A stretch of DNA of 61,611 nt, taken from Helochares maculicollis (Eukaryota > Arthropoda > Insecta > Coleoptera > Hydrophilidae). The stretch spans positions 1 to 61,611 of the forward strand of contig JAWQRO010000073.1 of NCBI GenBank assembly GCA_033557835.1, read 5' to 3'. Under the pieces are notes generated by a model. The model did no database searches, was not told where the DNA came from, and saw only the letters and a list, made by a program, of their open reading frames with translations. The number at the start of each line of letters is the position of its first letter. Position 1 is the first letter of the stretch. This document shows, piece by piece, positions 26,927-40,300 of this stretch. A program made the position numbers and the translations under genes.

Positions 26927-28279
26927 AAATCTGGAACGTCTCCACTCAATAGTCCGGTATAGATATATGTACAGCCTGCGATTAATAATAATAAAACTAG
27001 AAACACTTACACGCCGTTCAAAACTAAAAGCAAAAGTTTTAATATTCATAATTAACACTAACGTCAATGTCAAATATACACTCTTAACTAGTGTGCAATA
27101 TGGAACGCTTGTAAATACCCTTGGCAAAGACTTGAATTTTAAAATGTAAATTAATAACTAAAAGAAGGGTCGAATTTTAGAAAATAAATTCATAACTAAA
27201 AAATTAAATTTATGACAGTAAAGTCTCACTTCCGGTTTTCAAATTTACACGGAACTATTTGCTATTGCAATATTTTCCATGTTCAGCATATTTGTAACAT
27301 TTTTGTAAAAGTTTTTATTCCAAAGCCTACTAAAACTGGAATTTTTAAAATTATAAAAATAGCATTTTCGGAGCTCCGATCATGTTGAAAATTTGTATCT
27401 GCTAGTTTTTTGCAACATTAAAGATGTGTACGAAATTTTATTACGATAGCTTAATTTTAAAGACTATTTTACTTGAAAAAAGTTCAAAACTGTGTAGGTA
27501 AACTGATAGTTCCGGTGGTCCTACATGTCTCAAAAGTTGATACAGATCTAAGTTTTTGGGAAAATAGTCGTATACCAAATTTCATCGCTCCACTTCAAAC
27601 GGTCCGACCGCTATCGGGTTTATATACACAAACACACACATAGACAACATGCCAAAAATGGTCAAAATGGATTCAGGGGCACTCAAATCGTGGAGATGCG
27701 TCAAAATCTCGAGATCGAATTTTTTCATGATTCCAATTCCTCCCCTTTACTTCATTTAGTAATACGGGAATATAAAAATGAAATTTATGACGGTAAAGTC
27801 CCACTTCCGGTTTTCAAATTTACACGGAACTATTTGTTATTGCAATATTTTCCATGTTTAGCATTTTTGTAACATTTTTGTAACATTTTTGTAAAATTTT
27901 TTATTCCAAAACCAATTAAAATTGGAATTTTCAAAATTATAAAAACAGCACTTCCGGTGCTCCGATCATGTTAAAAATTTGTATCTGCGAGTTTTTTGTG
28001 TCAATTAAGATGTGCACGAAATTTCAATCGGATAGCTTAATTCTAAAGACTACTTTACTTGAAAAATGTTCGAAGCTGTGCAGGTAAACGGGTACTTCCG
28101 GTGTTCGTACATCCCTCAAAAGTTGATACAGATCTAAGTTTTTGCGATAATAGCCGTATGCCAAATTTCATCGCTCCATTTCAAACGGTCTGACCGCTAT
28201 CGTGTTTACATACATACGAACACAGACAACATGTCAAAAATAGTCAAAATGGATTCAGGGGCACTCAAAACGTGGAGTC
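26927..28279 (-). repeat. Composite repeat, copy 2 (minus orientation)
   Basis: Two CCGGAAGT-type units (28279-27780 and 27780-27190 on the minus strand), then the tail module ending in gagtggagacgttccagattt. The head of the first unit is truncated near 28279. The inverted-terminal motif in the tail is degraded (tataccggactatt). Module order and orientation match copies 1 and 3. Confidence 0.75.
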
Positions 28280-28935
28280 CAGAGGATTTTTTTATGAGTG
28301 TACTAGATTACAGGCTGTCGTCTGCTATTTAAACAGAGCTAGTTAGACTGTACTTGCAGCATTCTGTTATTTTAAACTAAATTAAAGGTTTGGTTCGTTG
28401 CTTGGCTAAACGCAAGTACGGCTATCGCGATAAAGATGTCGCCGATGACATTCAATTAAGTGTCGAGGGTATTTCGTATGATTGAGCAATCGTGTAGCAA
28501 TTGCGACTCACGTTGCTAATTGAAATTAAAAACATGAAAACCAATCATTCGAAATAAAGGAAAAAATTAACCCCGTTCGCTTGATGAACGTGTACGATTG
28601 AACGTTACGTAAAGGGGCCGATGCGGCGCGTTGTAGCACCACGTGAGATTTCTTTCATCCACAACAGGTTGTTCTATTCTACCCCCTTCGAGGACACGCG
28701 AGGTGGGAAGAAGTGCGTGGGACGGCCGACCTCAATTAACACCCCCTTAATGTCACGTCCATTCCTCCGTTTACCGATCTTTTCTGAACGGTAATATTTC
28801 AATTTGAAGAGGTCATTATGATTTTTTTAAATGAGACTTTTGAGACGGGCCGAATTTTCTGATTTTGACTCGTGGTACTCCCAACTTTAATAGTAATCAA
28901 AGGAGCGAACTTCTGGAGCGCTGACAGAGCGTGAA

Positions 28936-28998
28936 TGACAGTTGACAATTAACAGTTGACAGTTAACAGTTGACAGTTGACAGTGGAGAGTGGACAGT
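28936..28998. repeat. Short tandem repeat, cagttga-type
   Basis: Imperfect 7-base repeats (cagttgacaattaacagttg and onwards) that grade into cagtgga/gagtgga. Confidence 0.8.
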
Positions 28999-31244
28999 GG
29001 TCCCTGTTTGTTGAGAATTTGCACGGTTTTCAAAATGTTGTAAGTGTTGTTCGCTTTCCGGCGAACCGATGTGATTGACCTTCATTATCTGCGATTTTTG
29101 TTATTTAAAATTTCAAGCGGTAACGGTATTTTGTAATTGCAAATTGGAATCTAGTTGCGCAACTATAATATCTATCTAACACAACGTGTGACACGCGTTC
29201 TAAAATGTCTAAAAATACACAACTATCATCGATCGTAGCGGACCGCAGTCTACAAGAAATGGTCCCGGTGCTTGTGTGTTACACTGATTACACCGGCACC
29301 GACACCGACTTATGTATTGTGTTGTTGTGCTGCCCAACTCGGGTTCTTGCTCGCGATACTTTTAATATTATATCATTTCGTGAGTCATGAATGTGAACGT
29401 TCCGGAGGTATAATGACCTTTACCTGAACGCTTTACTGAAAATCTGCATCGGCCGAATTGCTTCGTTTTTTAGACTCAAAGATTAGTCCATAGCTGCAGT
29501 GAAGTTTGATACCACTCTTGTGCAGTTGCAGAAACTGCACTCAGCCTGTGGTGTAGCAAACTCCAAGACGATAAGCTCTCGTTTGAGTCATCTATCATTA
29601 GTAACTGAGATATTATCACAGCGTGCAAAATGTGAGGCGAAACCTCACCGCTCGCTTGATTTGCACGAAGGATTAATTACTAGTCACTAGGACTGAATAA
29701 GCGTTAGATTTATTTGTCACCTAAAATATACTTAAATTATGTAATCATTCATTTTTTACCGTTTGCACTGTTCCACCATGCTGATTGTTGAGTGCAGCGG
29801 CCAACCCAGCGCTTCCGGACTGGCGATATAACACTATTAGACCGACCGATCGAAGATCATTTGCTCATTCCGTCGTTACTTGTTAGAACGATTTGAAGAC
29901 ACTTACTTCCAATACTGTAATTTAGTTCATGTAGTGTGGAACAATAAATTAAATGACAAGCAAGAATTGGGAAACAATTTGCTTTAGTGCGCTGAGTTTA
30001 AGTCGCTCTAGTGTTTTAAAACAAAATAAATACAATTTAATCAAGTCTTTTTTGCAATTGCGCACAAAAGAATTTTTTCGTATCAAAATACGAATTGGCT
30101 TGCGTTGTATTATGTAATCAATCACATGTTTTGTAGCCAATTGTAAGGTAAAATAGTCAAGATTTAAAACTCCCACAGGAGAAGTTGCGATTAATAGGTA
30201 GCGATATTTTAAACGGCAGCCGTTGCAATAGCGGGCGCCGGTCAAATTTTCAAATGTCGCGCCAAAAAGCGAACGTATGACAGGTACTCGCGGTGAATAG
30301 CGACCGCTGAGCATTCAGTCGATTCGTTAAAAACCGCAATCTATATTTGCGAGTTAATGAATGAGGCGACTTACTCATTATTAGGAAGTAGGAAAAACAA
30401 AAAGGAAGATTAGAAATCGACCGTAACAAAGCAGTGCATACAAAACCAAAACAAAAACTTTCCGGGCCGATTCCTGACGTCGGGGAACCGGCGGAGAAAT
30501 GACTGAAACGAACAAAGGTGCCACGCGTGCGAATTTTTTAAAGCGCTATCGAATTAATGCATCACCGCACAGATATTCGCGGCCGAACGTACGAGGACAC
30601 GATAATCGTGGAAGTGAAATGCTCGAGATAAGGTAAGGACCGAAAAGAGGAACGAGGAATGAATTTGTAACCGACCCCCACACCTGACGCGACACTAATT
30701 GTATCGTTCGGTGTTTGTAAAAAAATCGAAAAACAAGAGAGTCTTGCGACAAAAGTAATCGCCCGAGTCGGAATAAACATTTTTGAAAAACAAAACCGCT
30801 CACTAAGATTAACTAACGAGTCAACGAACCTTTTTGGCAAAAATGATTAGATTGGGAATTTATTTATAGCGCTTCGGCACCGATAACTCCTTTTATGAAC
30901 GAAAGAGCGAGAAGGTCAGAATGAACGAACTGAAATCGGCGGAGCTTGCTCGATTGTTGCGAGATGGCTAAATTTTTGATGCACCACAAACTTTTGACGT
31001 ATGTTTCAACCTCTCAAGGTTGATCGGTCTTTTTGCTTCCTTTTGAATTGTGGCGATTTTTTAGGTCTAGATTTTCTCTTAGTAGTCGATGTTAGGCTGA
31101 GCTGTCAAAATTGATGCAGTTGCGGGGCTTCCGCCAGGGCGCGCTTCGAAAAATACTAGGCGAAACCTTCCACGGCCACTTGATGCATCGAGGTGTGCTG
31201 ACGTACGAGTATTAAAGCGAATATTCTTTTGTTTACAGGAGCAA

Positions 31245-31290
31245 GCGGTGGCGGTGGCGGTAGCGGTAGCGGTAGCGGCAACGGCAGCGA
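31245..31290. repeat. Short tandem repeat, ggcggt/agcggt
   Basis: Six-base repeats of gcggtg and gcggta. They would read Gly/Ser on the plus strand and Pro/Leu on the minus strand. Confidence 0.8.
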
Positions 31291-31929
31291 CAGTTCGAAC
31301 GTTACCTGTTGGTCACGTGTCCAGATAACGCAAGTACGGCCTAGGCACATGGCCGAAACGTATGTCTTTCTATGCTTCCCTTTCCTTCCTGCCTTGCCTT
31401 GCATCTAATCTGTATTATGCGAACGCAACGTTGGGATTTCATTTTGATCGGTTTCGTTACAATAATGTCAAGCGTTCGGTCGGCACGTTGCGTAACGACG
31501 GCGATCGATGACCGATGAAACTTATTTTTCCATTTTGACCTCTTGTATAACCGGACTTTCTGATAGTTGACGCGTTTTCTCTCGACTTTCTACCGGTTTC
31601 CGCAATTAGAAGATGCGACGACGACCTTGCGACCCTTAACGATTATTTCACCCCGCGAAAAACTCTTCCAGATGCAAACGCACCTAAATATAAACGGATT
31701 AAAGTCGTGCTTTGCCTCAAAAACTACTTTTTATTGTACCGTAGAGAGTTGCTTTATGAATGTAATGTGTTAGTTTTATGGGTTTATTGTATAAAATCAG
31801 TTAATGATAATATCGGGTAAAATATGAATGCATCTCGCATTCGCCACATTATCACTAATGACGCAGCCAAGGGACTAATCTCTGAATTTTACACCAATTT
31901 TTACATTCAATCCCTTTTGAGCAGTTTTG

Positions 31930-34060
31930 GCATGTTGTCTGTGAACACGATAGCGCTCAGCCCGTTTGAGCTGGAGCGATGAAATTTGACAGACGGCTAT
32001 TATTATTATTGAGGCATGTAACACTACCGGAATTACCTCTTTACCTACACAGTTTCAGACATTTTTTCAAGTCAACTACTCTTTAAAATAGAGATATTCA
32101 TTTGAAATCTCGTACACGCTTTAAATATTGCAAAAATATAGTAAATACAAAATTTCAACTTAATCGGAAAACCGAAAGTGCTACATTTTTATTTTTGAAA
32201 ATTGCATACTGAGTTGACCTTGGAGTAAAAAATGTTACCAGAATGCTTCAAATTGGAAACTTAGCTATAGTAAGCAGTTTTAAGTAAATTACAAAACCGG
32301 AAGTGGGGCTTTACCACCGCATATTTGTTTTTTACTGACCCGTATCGCTACACTACTGAAGGGAAGGGCTCAGGCCGTTGGACATGGAGCGATGAGATTT
32401 GAAATATCACTATTATCGCAAAATCGCAGATCTGTATCAAGTTTTGTGGCATGTAAAACCATCGGAAATAGGTGTTTACCTGCACGGTTTTGAAAATATT
32501 TCAAGTAAAGTGGGCATTTAAATAGAGCTATTAAATTGAAATTTCGCACATGTGTTAAATCCCAAATAGATGGCAAATGCAAAGTTTCAACGCGATCGGA
32601 AAACCGGAAGCGCTTCACTTTTATTTTTGAAAATGGGATACTAAGTAGGCCTTGGAGTAAAAAATGTTACTAGAAAGCTTCAAATTGAAAACTTAGCTAT
32701 AATAAGCAGTTTTGTCGAAATTATAAAACCGGAAGTGGGACTTTATCACCGCAAATTTGCTTTTTACAGGGCCGTATCACTACACCACTAAAGGGAAGGG
32801 CTCCGGCAATTTGAGCTGGAACGATGAAATTTGACATATCGCTATTATCGCAAATTCGCAGATCTGTATCAACTTTTGCGGCATGTAAGACATTCGGAAG
32901 TACGTGTTTACCTGCAAAGTTTTGAAAATTTTTCAAGTAAAGTAGGCGTTTAAATGGAGCTATTAAATTGAAATTTCGTGCACGGCTTAAATGCTCCAAA
33001 TAGATGGCAAATGAAAAGTTTCAACACGATCGGAAAGCCGGAAGTGCTTCACTTTTATTTTTGATAATTGGATACTAAGTAAGCCTTGGAGTAAAAAATG
33101 TTACCAGAATGCTTCCAATTGAAAACTTAGCTATAATAAGCAGTTTTGTGTAAATTATAAAACCGGAAGTGGGACTTTATCACCGCAAATTTGCTTTTTA
33201 CGGGGCCGTATCACTACACCACTAAAGGCAAGGGCTCCAGCAATTTGAGCTGGAACGATGAAATTTGACATATCGCTGTTATCGCAAATTCGCAGATCTG
33301 TATCAACTTTTGCGGCATGTAAGACAATCGGAAGTACGTGTTTACCTGCAGAGTTTTGAAAAATTTTCAAGTAAAGTAGGCGTTTAAATGGAGCTATTAA
33401 ATTGAAATTTTGCGCACGTCTTAAGTGCCCCAAATAAATTCCAAATGCAAAGTTACAACGCGATCGGAAAACCGGAAGTGCTTCATTTTTATTTTTGAAA
33501 ATTGCATACTAAGTTGGCTTTGGAGTAAAAAATTTTACCAGAATGCTTCCAATTGAAAAAGCAGCTATAATAAGCAGTTTTGTGCAAATTATAAAACCGG
33601 AAGTGGGACTTTACCACGGCAAATTCGATTTTTACTGACCCGTATCACTGCACTACTAAAGGGAAGGGCTCAGGCCGTTTGACGAAGAGCGATAAGATTT
33701 GACACATTGCTATTATCGCAAATTCGCAGATCTGTATCAACTTTTGTGGCATGTAAGACCATCGGAAATGCGTGTTTACCTGCAGAGTTTTGAAAAATTT
33801 TCAAGTAAAGTAGGCGTTTAAATGGAGCTATTAAATTGAAATTTCATGCACGCTTTAAATACCCCAAATAGATGGTAAATGTCAAGTTTCAACATGATTG
33901 GAAGAACGGAAGTGCTTCACTTTTATTTTTGAAAATTGCATACTAAGTAGGCCTTGGAATAAAAAACTACTAAAATGTTACAAAAATGCTACAAATTGGA
34001 AAAATAGTTTTAGTAAGTAGTTCTGTGTAAATTTGAAAACCGGAAGTGGGACTTCACCGC
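31930..34060 (+). repeat. Diverged tandem array of the CCGGAAGT repeat, about 434-bp period
   Basis: The landmark ccgtatcac/cgtatcgctacac recurs at 32341, 32773, 33207 and 33641, giving periods of 432, 434 and 434 bases. Each unit holds the gagctgga.cgatgaaatttg block, a cggaagta motif, a ccggaagtgctt motif and a final aaaccggaagtgggactt motif. Units are older and more diverged from the 4-6 kb and 44-46 kb versions, but the CCGGAAGT motifs are mostly kept. Confidence 0.8.
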
Positions 34061-34783
34061 CATAGCCGCGGAGTACCTACGCATGTTTTAATTTTGTTTC
34101 TCGTGCATCAGTCGTTAGAACAGAGCTACCAAAATGCGCACTTTAAACGCCACTTAAAATTGGTAGATTCTAAATTTCAACGGGAACGAAGCACCGAAGA
34201 GGCTTATTTTCTAAGCCTGATATTTTAAGTAGGCGTTGGAATAACAAGCACTATTTATTCCATCCTTGGCGACTTGATAATTACAACATCTGCGCCAGAG
34301 CTTTTTCGCGAACGATTAGATTTTTTACAATATCTACGGTGCTAGTGCTTCTCTTTCGTGCTGTAATACTGGAAAGGCAGTCGAATCGAGATTACGTCTT
34401 GCAAAACTGAAATAAGCGTCATCATTTCAAACCTTTGTGCAGTTCGTTTCCGAGAAAGGACTTCCTAAGCCAGCTACGTAGTGAAGACATTCATAAAAAG
34501 CATCACACTATGCGACCGGCTCGTCGAAAATCGATTGCAAATTCGGTTGCCGATTGTTAGAACGACTTGGAGACAATTTCTCCCAACGTTGTAATTAAGT
34601 AGTTAACGCGGTATGTAAACAACAAACAATAACAAGCCGTTGAGCCACGAGACAAAACGAAATTTATGCTAATGAGTTGAATTGAAGTCCCCTTAGAATT
34701 AAATTAAAGGTTTACACTTTTATGCGATGCAAAAATAAAACAAAAGTTTCAATTTTAATGGGTTTCGAGTTGGAACTATGCAT

Positions 34784-35585
34784 AAATGTATTCTTTGGAA
34801 TGCCAGCTAAACATTTTCCTTAAAAACTGCAAGATCGAACGTCTGCAAACCTGCATTACAGTCTATTTTTAAAGTGTGAATTCATAACCTAACAAGCGGA
34901 ACTGACAGGCTGAGAATCGCCGCCGAATGCAATTTGAAGAAGAAGAAGCAGCAGCGAACGATTTCAAGTGAAGTCTCCGTATGCATGCAAAATCTCAGTC
35001 GGCGCACGTCAAATATTTTTAACCAAGTTTAATTTTCAAATCTAATATTTTCTACGCTAGTAATATAATTTTATAACTAACGCTTAATTTTTCAGTTGCT
35101 ACAAATTAATTTTACATTATTAATTATTTGATACCCATCAGAATTAAAAATTTGATTCAAAATAAATTCTAGCAAAAAAAAGTATGAAACTAACGCGGCC
35201 AGATTCGAACCCCGGACCTTGACGTCACGAAGCGGGTGTCATAACCATTGAGCTACTAGGGTCACTTACAGTTAACATACATTATTAGTATATTAAGTAA
35301 TGATAATATGCTTTTAATTTTGACTATTTTTGCTAATTTTTGGAGCGATAATCTAATTAAAACTATGTATAAGTGTATTGCGTCACGGTAATTCTTCATT
35401 CTGCAGCATTTCGGCGACAAATTTCAAGTCATTAGCTCTATTTAAACGCTTAGTTTACTTGAATAAATGTCAAAATACACACTCAGACAACATGCATTTA
35501 GGGGCACTCAAAAAGTGGAGATCCGTCAAAAGGATGAACTTCGTAATGACCCCTTTACTATAGTTCGTATAGTATGAAGGGAAAA
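34784..35585 (-). repeat. Composite repeat, copy 5 (tRNA-like core, minus orientation)
   Basis: Its head at 35585-35540 (cttcatactatacgaactat) and a short piece of a CCGGAAGT-type unit lead into a core shared with 48922-49738. The core includes a tRNA-like stretch, then ttgcatgcatacggag-type sequence, a gaagaagaagcagcagcg run and the tail block cgttcgatcttgcag. The two copies are inverted relative to each other and homologous over most of 700-800 bases. Confidence 0.75.
35194..35265 (-). repeat. tRNA-like module (SINE-type head)
   Basis: On the minus strand it starts GTGACCCTAG, has an A-box-like TAGCTCAATGG and a B-box-like GGTTCGAATCT with tRNA spacing. The acceptor stem does not pair and the T stem is broken, so it is not a functional tRNA gene. 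It is embedded in a longer repeat also found at 49263-49336. Confidence 0.75.
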
Positions 35586-36904
35586 AGCAAGCAGTCGCTA
35601 AATTATACGGGGATCGTAAGGTAGGGGGTGCAAAATCCGTAATGTTTAGAACGGTTCGATTCAGAAAGAGAAAAGTAGAATGAAACGGGTAATCGGGCAC
35701 CGAGTTGGTTAATTTCGTCTTCGTCAATAAGCCGAGCACCGGTAGGTTATGAAACGATAGTTTGTATTTATAATGCAGTTACGTTAAACGAAACTTGGAA
35801 TATTATGTGTTTTTATTATTTATCAGGCCAAGGCTTTGGGTGTTTGATCACGGTATTTCTTTTACAGGGTTATCGACTACGTAAACAATTGATTAGTTTG
35901 AAGAGTTTTTAGTCGAAAGTTGCGGTAAATTCGACCGTTTCGAGGCGCGATCGGCGACCAATTTCTGGTCGTTCCGAGTGACACAAACAAAAAATCTAAA
36001 TAAACAATAGTGCGGCAACATTCAGGTTATCATATTCCATTATTACATTAGAGACGTCGAGCACGACCTACATTTCCAGTACTGTTACAGTCGATTATCA
36101 TAGCAAACAATGCACTAATCGTGCCGCTGCCTCTCGCCTCTGGCCTCTACTTTCCGACCGTAATGGGAAAAATGATCTAATTATGCCCCAGATACTGATT
36201 TTTGTTTTAACGACGCTGACGCTGACACGGACGCGTCATCGTTTCGTATTACCTGGTTTTTTCGTTCGTTTTTGTCGGTCTTCCGATTAGCAAAATCTAA
36301 GCAATCCGTGCCTTCGAGAAGTCGGCTGTGACAATGGTCCGTCAGCAGAGCGCCGTGCACAAGGTAACGACGGCTGTTAGAACCGGTTGAAATTGCGGCA
36401 AAAGTATCGAAGGTGCTGACGTAATAAGGAAATGCAATAGCAGTTGAAACGATCGACTTAGCCGTGGCAGTGCGAAATGTTGTAATACTAATGCCTGAAA
36501 ATCACGAACTTGCAATATGGCAAGAGCAGCCGCCGACCGGCACGTGGAAGATAGGAAGCTGGCTACCAAGGTAACAGTTTTCGCTTTGTGCGGCAAAAAT
36601 TTCGAGGTTACCGCACTTTTATAACCAGGATAGGTAACGCCGAGGTGTACCGCTCGTGAATACGATAACATTATAGTATTATTATTATTATTATTACTAT
36701 TACAGTACCTATTTCCTATTTGCAATCGATGACGTAAAGCGCTGCCGAAAAATGACCGTTTTCATTCGTCTCGTGCCTTCGCCATCGTCGGATGACTCGA
36801 TCCGAGATTCAACGCGGGTTTCTTCTTATTCCTTCGGTCTAACGTTAGAGTCTAGAGATCGGAAAGGACGCCTTTCGCCCCCGTCCCCTGTCTCCCGGTT
36901 ACGT
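35586..36904. other. No recognisable gene
   Basis: Mixed sequence with a short attatt run near 36677-36700. No conserved protein or RNA is recognised on either strand. Confidence 0.4.
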
Positions 36905-37080
36905 AAAAATGAATTGGTTGTGTAAGGGCGAAGCGGTTATTTTTCCGGGAGAAAATGAACTCACGCGGTCCGTCCATGCGCGATTCTGCGGATTCCCGCC
37001 CCGGGAATATGTAACCCGTCAATTATGTCGGTGGCAGTTTCGTTTCGCATCTGTAGTAATTGCCGGGCACGCCGATAAAA
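36905..37080 (+). repeat. Conserved 175-bp element, copy 1 of an inverted pair
   Basis: Matches the reverse complement of 48050-48225. Shared blocks include ctcacgcggtc.gtccatgcgc, gaatatgtaac.cgtcaatta and cgtttcgcatct.tagtaat. In both copies one frame encodes EYVTRQLCR followed by RFAS after a short gap. Confidence 0.7.
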
Positions 37081-37309
37081 AATTAATTACGAAGCGAAAT
37101 GAGAATTCACGTTGTCGTTGCATAAAACTCAGACTCGAGTGCGGACGAAAAATGTGATCTGTTGCGCAATTTAAAAGATATTTATTTTCTACTAACGCTG
37201 CAATTGCTCCTACCTTTGTTTCCGTGACTCGCAGATTTTGCAACAACGTGTCCGTCCTCACTACATTCATTTTTTTTTCATTTTCGTCTTCCTATTCTTC
37301 GTATTCTTC

Positions 37310-40300
37310 TTCTTTTTTCACAAAATTGGCCCCATTTCAAAATTAACCTACAAAACTGAAAGGGGTGGTAGATATATGAAATAATAAGCGATAGGTGGCG
37401 GAATTCCCTATGACGTCGTTGGTCGAAGACAGACGAATTTTATCGGTATTTCATTTCAATTAGTTTTTAATACATTATTTACTATTACGTAAGTTAGCTA
37501 AACTTTTCTTTATGCCTTATTCAAAGAATAATTTACTACTGTGCAAATCATCTGATCTTACTAAGCACAAAACAAGAAAAATCACCAACCATCGTATTCT
37601 TATTCTTTTTTCACAAAATTGGCCCTATTCTACAGCCTGCTTCAAAATTAACCTACAAAACTTAAAGGGGTGTTAGATATAAAAAAAATTAAGCGGAATT
37701 CCCTTTGACTGACGTCATCGGTCGAACACAGACGAATATCGGTATTTCAAAGAATCACAAGCGCTACATGTTTGGCCGAATTGCGGTCATTTCAATTTGT
37801 TTTTAATAGATTATTTACTATTACGTAAATTAGTTAAACTTTTCTTCTTGCCTTATCCAAAGAGAGACATATTTACTACTTACTACTAAGCACGAAACAA
37901 GAAAAACCCTCATTTTATTGTAAACACAGACGCAAGACAAGCGGTGCATGTTTTTCTGTCGTCGCAATAACATGAATTTGTACTATTAATTGTGATATAA
38001 ATTAACTGTATTTAAGTAGCCATCGAATTTTAACGATAAAACATGTCGACAAGTAAGTTATTGTTTAGTTTGCGATGTACGATGTAACCACTCTTCTTGC
38101 GACGGTAATTTAAACCGATATTCTTTCGAGGTCACGTTCGATCTCCAGTTCAAAAAACAACGCGCTCGAATAAAATTTTACTTAAATGGTTGTTTACGTT
38201 CTTTTTTTCTGTCTTTATGTTATGAGGAAGGTTTGGTGTTCGTGAAATCTCGTGGTTATGACGGATCTAACTCTTTGTTTTGATTGTGATGCCGGTATTT
38301 TTAAACGTTCTGTTTGCAACGATTCGAAAAAACGCGATGCTATAAAATTTGACTTCAATGGTTGTTTATATTCTTTTGCTCTTTGACAAGGACGATTTTG
38401 CGTTAATGAAAAATTGAATCTCGAGGTTTTGAAGGATCTAACGACGTGTTTGATTGTGATACCGTTATTTTTATAGCAATAACGGTGCCGCAGACGGAGT
38501 CTGTATAATATTCTTCAACCGACCATGATCTATCGGCATCATTACGATTATTCCAGGTGTCCCAAATTATCCAAATTTTTGACATTTTTATTTATACCTA
38601 GAAAAAACCAGGTCGTGGTCACATTAGCGTTCTTAACATGTGGATTAAGTATTCTGTAACACCCTGTATACTAGCAAGAGGGGCAAATGATATGCGATGG
38701 ACAAATAATCTGCGATGGGCAAATGATCTTCAATGGCAAATGATAGCCGAGGGGTAGATGATCTTCAATGGGCCGGTCAAACAGTGTTTTACCCCCAGTC
38801 CGGATGCGCTGGGCGCTGCACTCGATAAATATCATAATGACATATTTGAAAAAGTTGTAAAATTAAGAGGGTAACTTCTTGTGTTAAGCTAAATTCAAAT
38901 AAAACTGATAATGAATTATACTCATAATCAACTCTGACATGTGTACAAAGTAGTTAAACATTACTGAACTGCCTTTCCGTTAGGAAGGTTTTGTGTTCAT
39001 GAAATAATTTTATCTCGTGATTATGACATATCTAACGCATTGTTTTGATTGTGATGCCGGTATTTTTAAACGTTCTGTTTGGAACGATTCGAAAAAACGC
39101 GATGTTATAAAATTTGACTTCAATGGTTGTTTATATTCTTTTGCTCTTTGACAAGGACGATTTTGCGTTAATGAAAAATTGAATCTCGAGGTTTTGAAGG
39201 ATCTAACGACGTGTTTGATTGTGATGCCGTTATTTTTATAGCAATAACGGTGCCGCAGACGGTGTCTGTATAATATTCTTCAACCGACCATGGTCTATCG
39301 GCATCATTACGATTATTCCAGGTGTCCCAAATTATCCAAATTTTTGACATTTTTATTTATACCTAGAAAAAACCAGGTCGTGGTCACATTAGCGTTCTTA
39401 ACATGTGGGTTAAGTATTCTGTAACACCCTGTATACTAGCAAGAGGGGCAAATGATATGCGATGGACAAATAATCTGCGATGGGCAAATGATCTTCAATG
39501 GCAAATGATATCCGAGGGGTAGATGATCTTCAATGGGCCGGTCAAAAAGTGTTTTACCCCCAGTCCGGATGCGCTGGGCGCTGCACTCGATAAATAGCAT
39601 AATGACATATTTAAAAAATTTGTAAAATTAAGGGGGTAACTTCTTGTGTTAAGCTAAATTCAAATAAAACTGATAATGAATTACTGAACTGCCTTTCCGA
39701 CAGGCGGAAGTAATTTGATTTAATTCCCTGATTGCATGCGTTACCAAAACTTCAGGCGTGTAGATGTCAATATAAATATTATGTAGACTAGTAGTTAAAG
39801 AGAGTGCATGAGCAATGCAAGGACTTAAATAATGCATTAAAAACAAATTGAAATGACCGCAATCCGACCAAACATGCGGCGCTTGCGAAATACCGATAAA
39901 ATTCGTCTGTGTTCGACCGATCACGTCAGTCAAAGGGAATTTCGCTTATTATTTTTTACATCTGACACCCCTTTAAGTTTTGTAGCTTAATTTTGACACA
40001 GGCTGTAGAATAGGGACAATTTTGTAAAAAAGAATAAGAATATGATGGTTGATGATTTTTCTTGTTTTGTGCTTAGTAAGATCAGATGATTTGCACAGTA
40101 GTAAATTATTCTTTGAATAAGGCATAAAGACAAGTTTAGCTAGCGTACGTTATAGTAGACAATGTATTAAAAACAAATTGAAATGACAATAATCCGACCA
40201 AACATGTGGCGCTTGTTTTTCCTCTTGAATAAAATGCTTGTATTAAATGTCTCAGTTACTAATTATGCCTCAAAATCTATCGCTTTTTATTTCTGTACCA

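Larger units (their letters stand above)
28280..31925. other. Region without a supported gene
   Basis: Somewhat richer in CG than the repeats around it. It contains a heptamer-like run of cagttga/cagttaa (28936-28998) and a GGTGGC/GGTAGC run (31245-31290) just after a good splice-acceptor string (tttgtttacag, about 31229-31239). The frame after that acceptor would give a Gly/Ser-rich stretch, but I find no partner exon. Confidence 0.4.

Noticed and set aside
31156..31404. Proline/leucine-rich frame on the minus strand
   Set aside because: Its low-complexity centre is a simple repeat read in one frame; no family resemblance on either strand.
32721..33433. Two similar 92-codon frames on the minus strand, considered as a duplicated gene
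   Set aside because: They recur only because the repeat unit recurs. The frames do not survive in other copies of the family, so there is no sign of protein selection.
32332..34060. Regular array considered as a CRISPR-like structure
   Set aside because: Repeats are about 434 bases with no short spacers, in a eukaryotic genome; it is a tandem repeat array.
35194..35265. Possible tRNA gene on the minus strand, with a second at 49263
   Set aside because: Promoter boxes fit, but acceptor and T stems do not pair, and both lie in long homologous repeats. Called as SINE-type modules instead.
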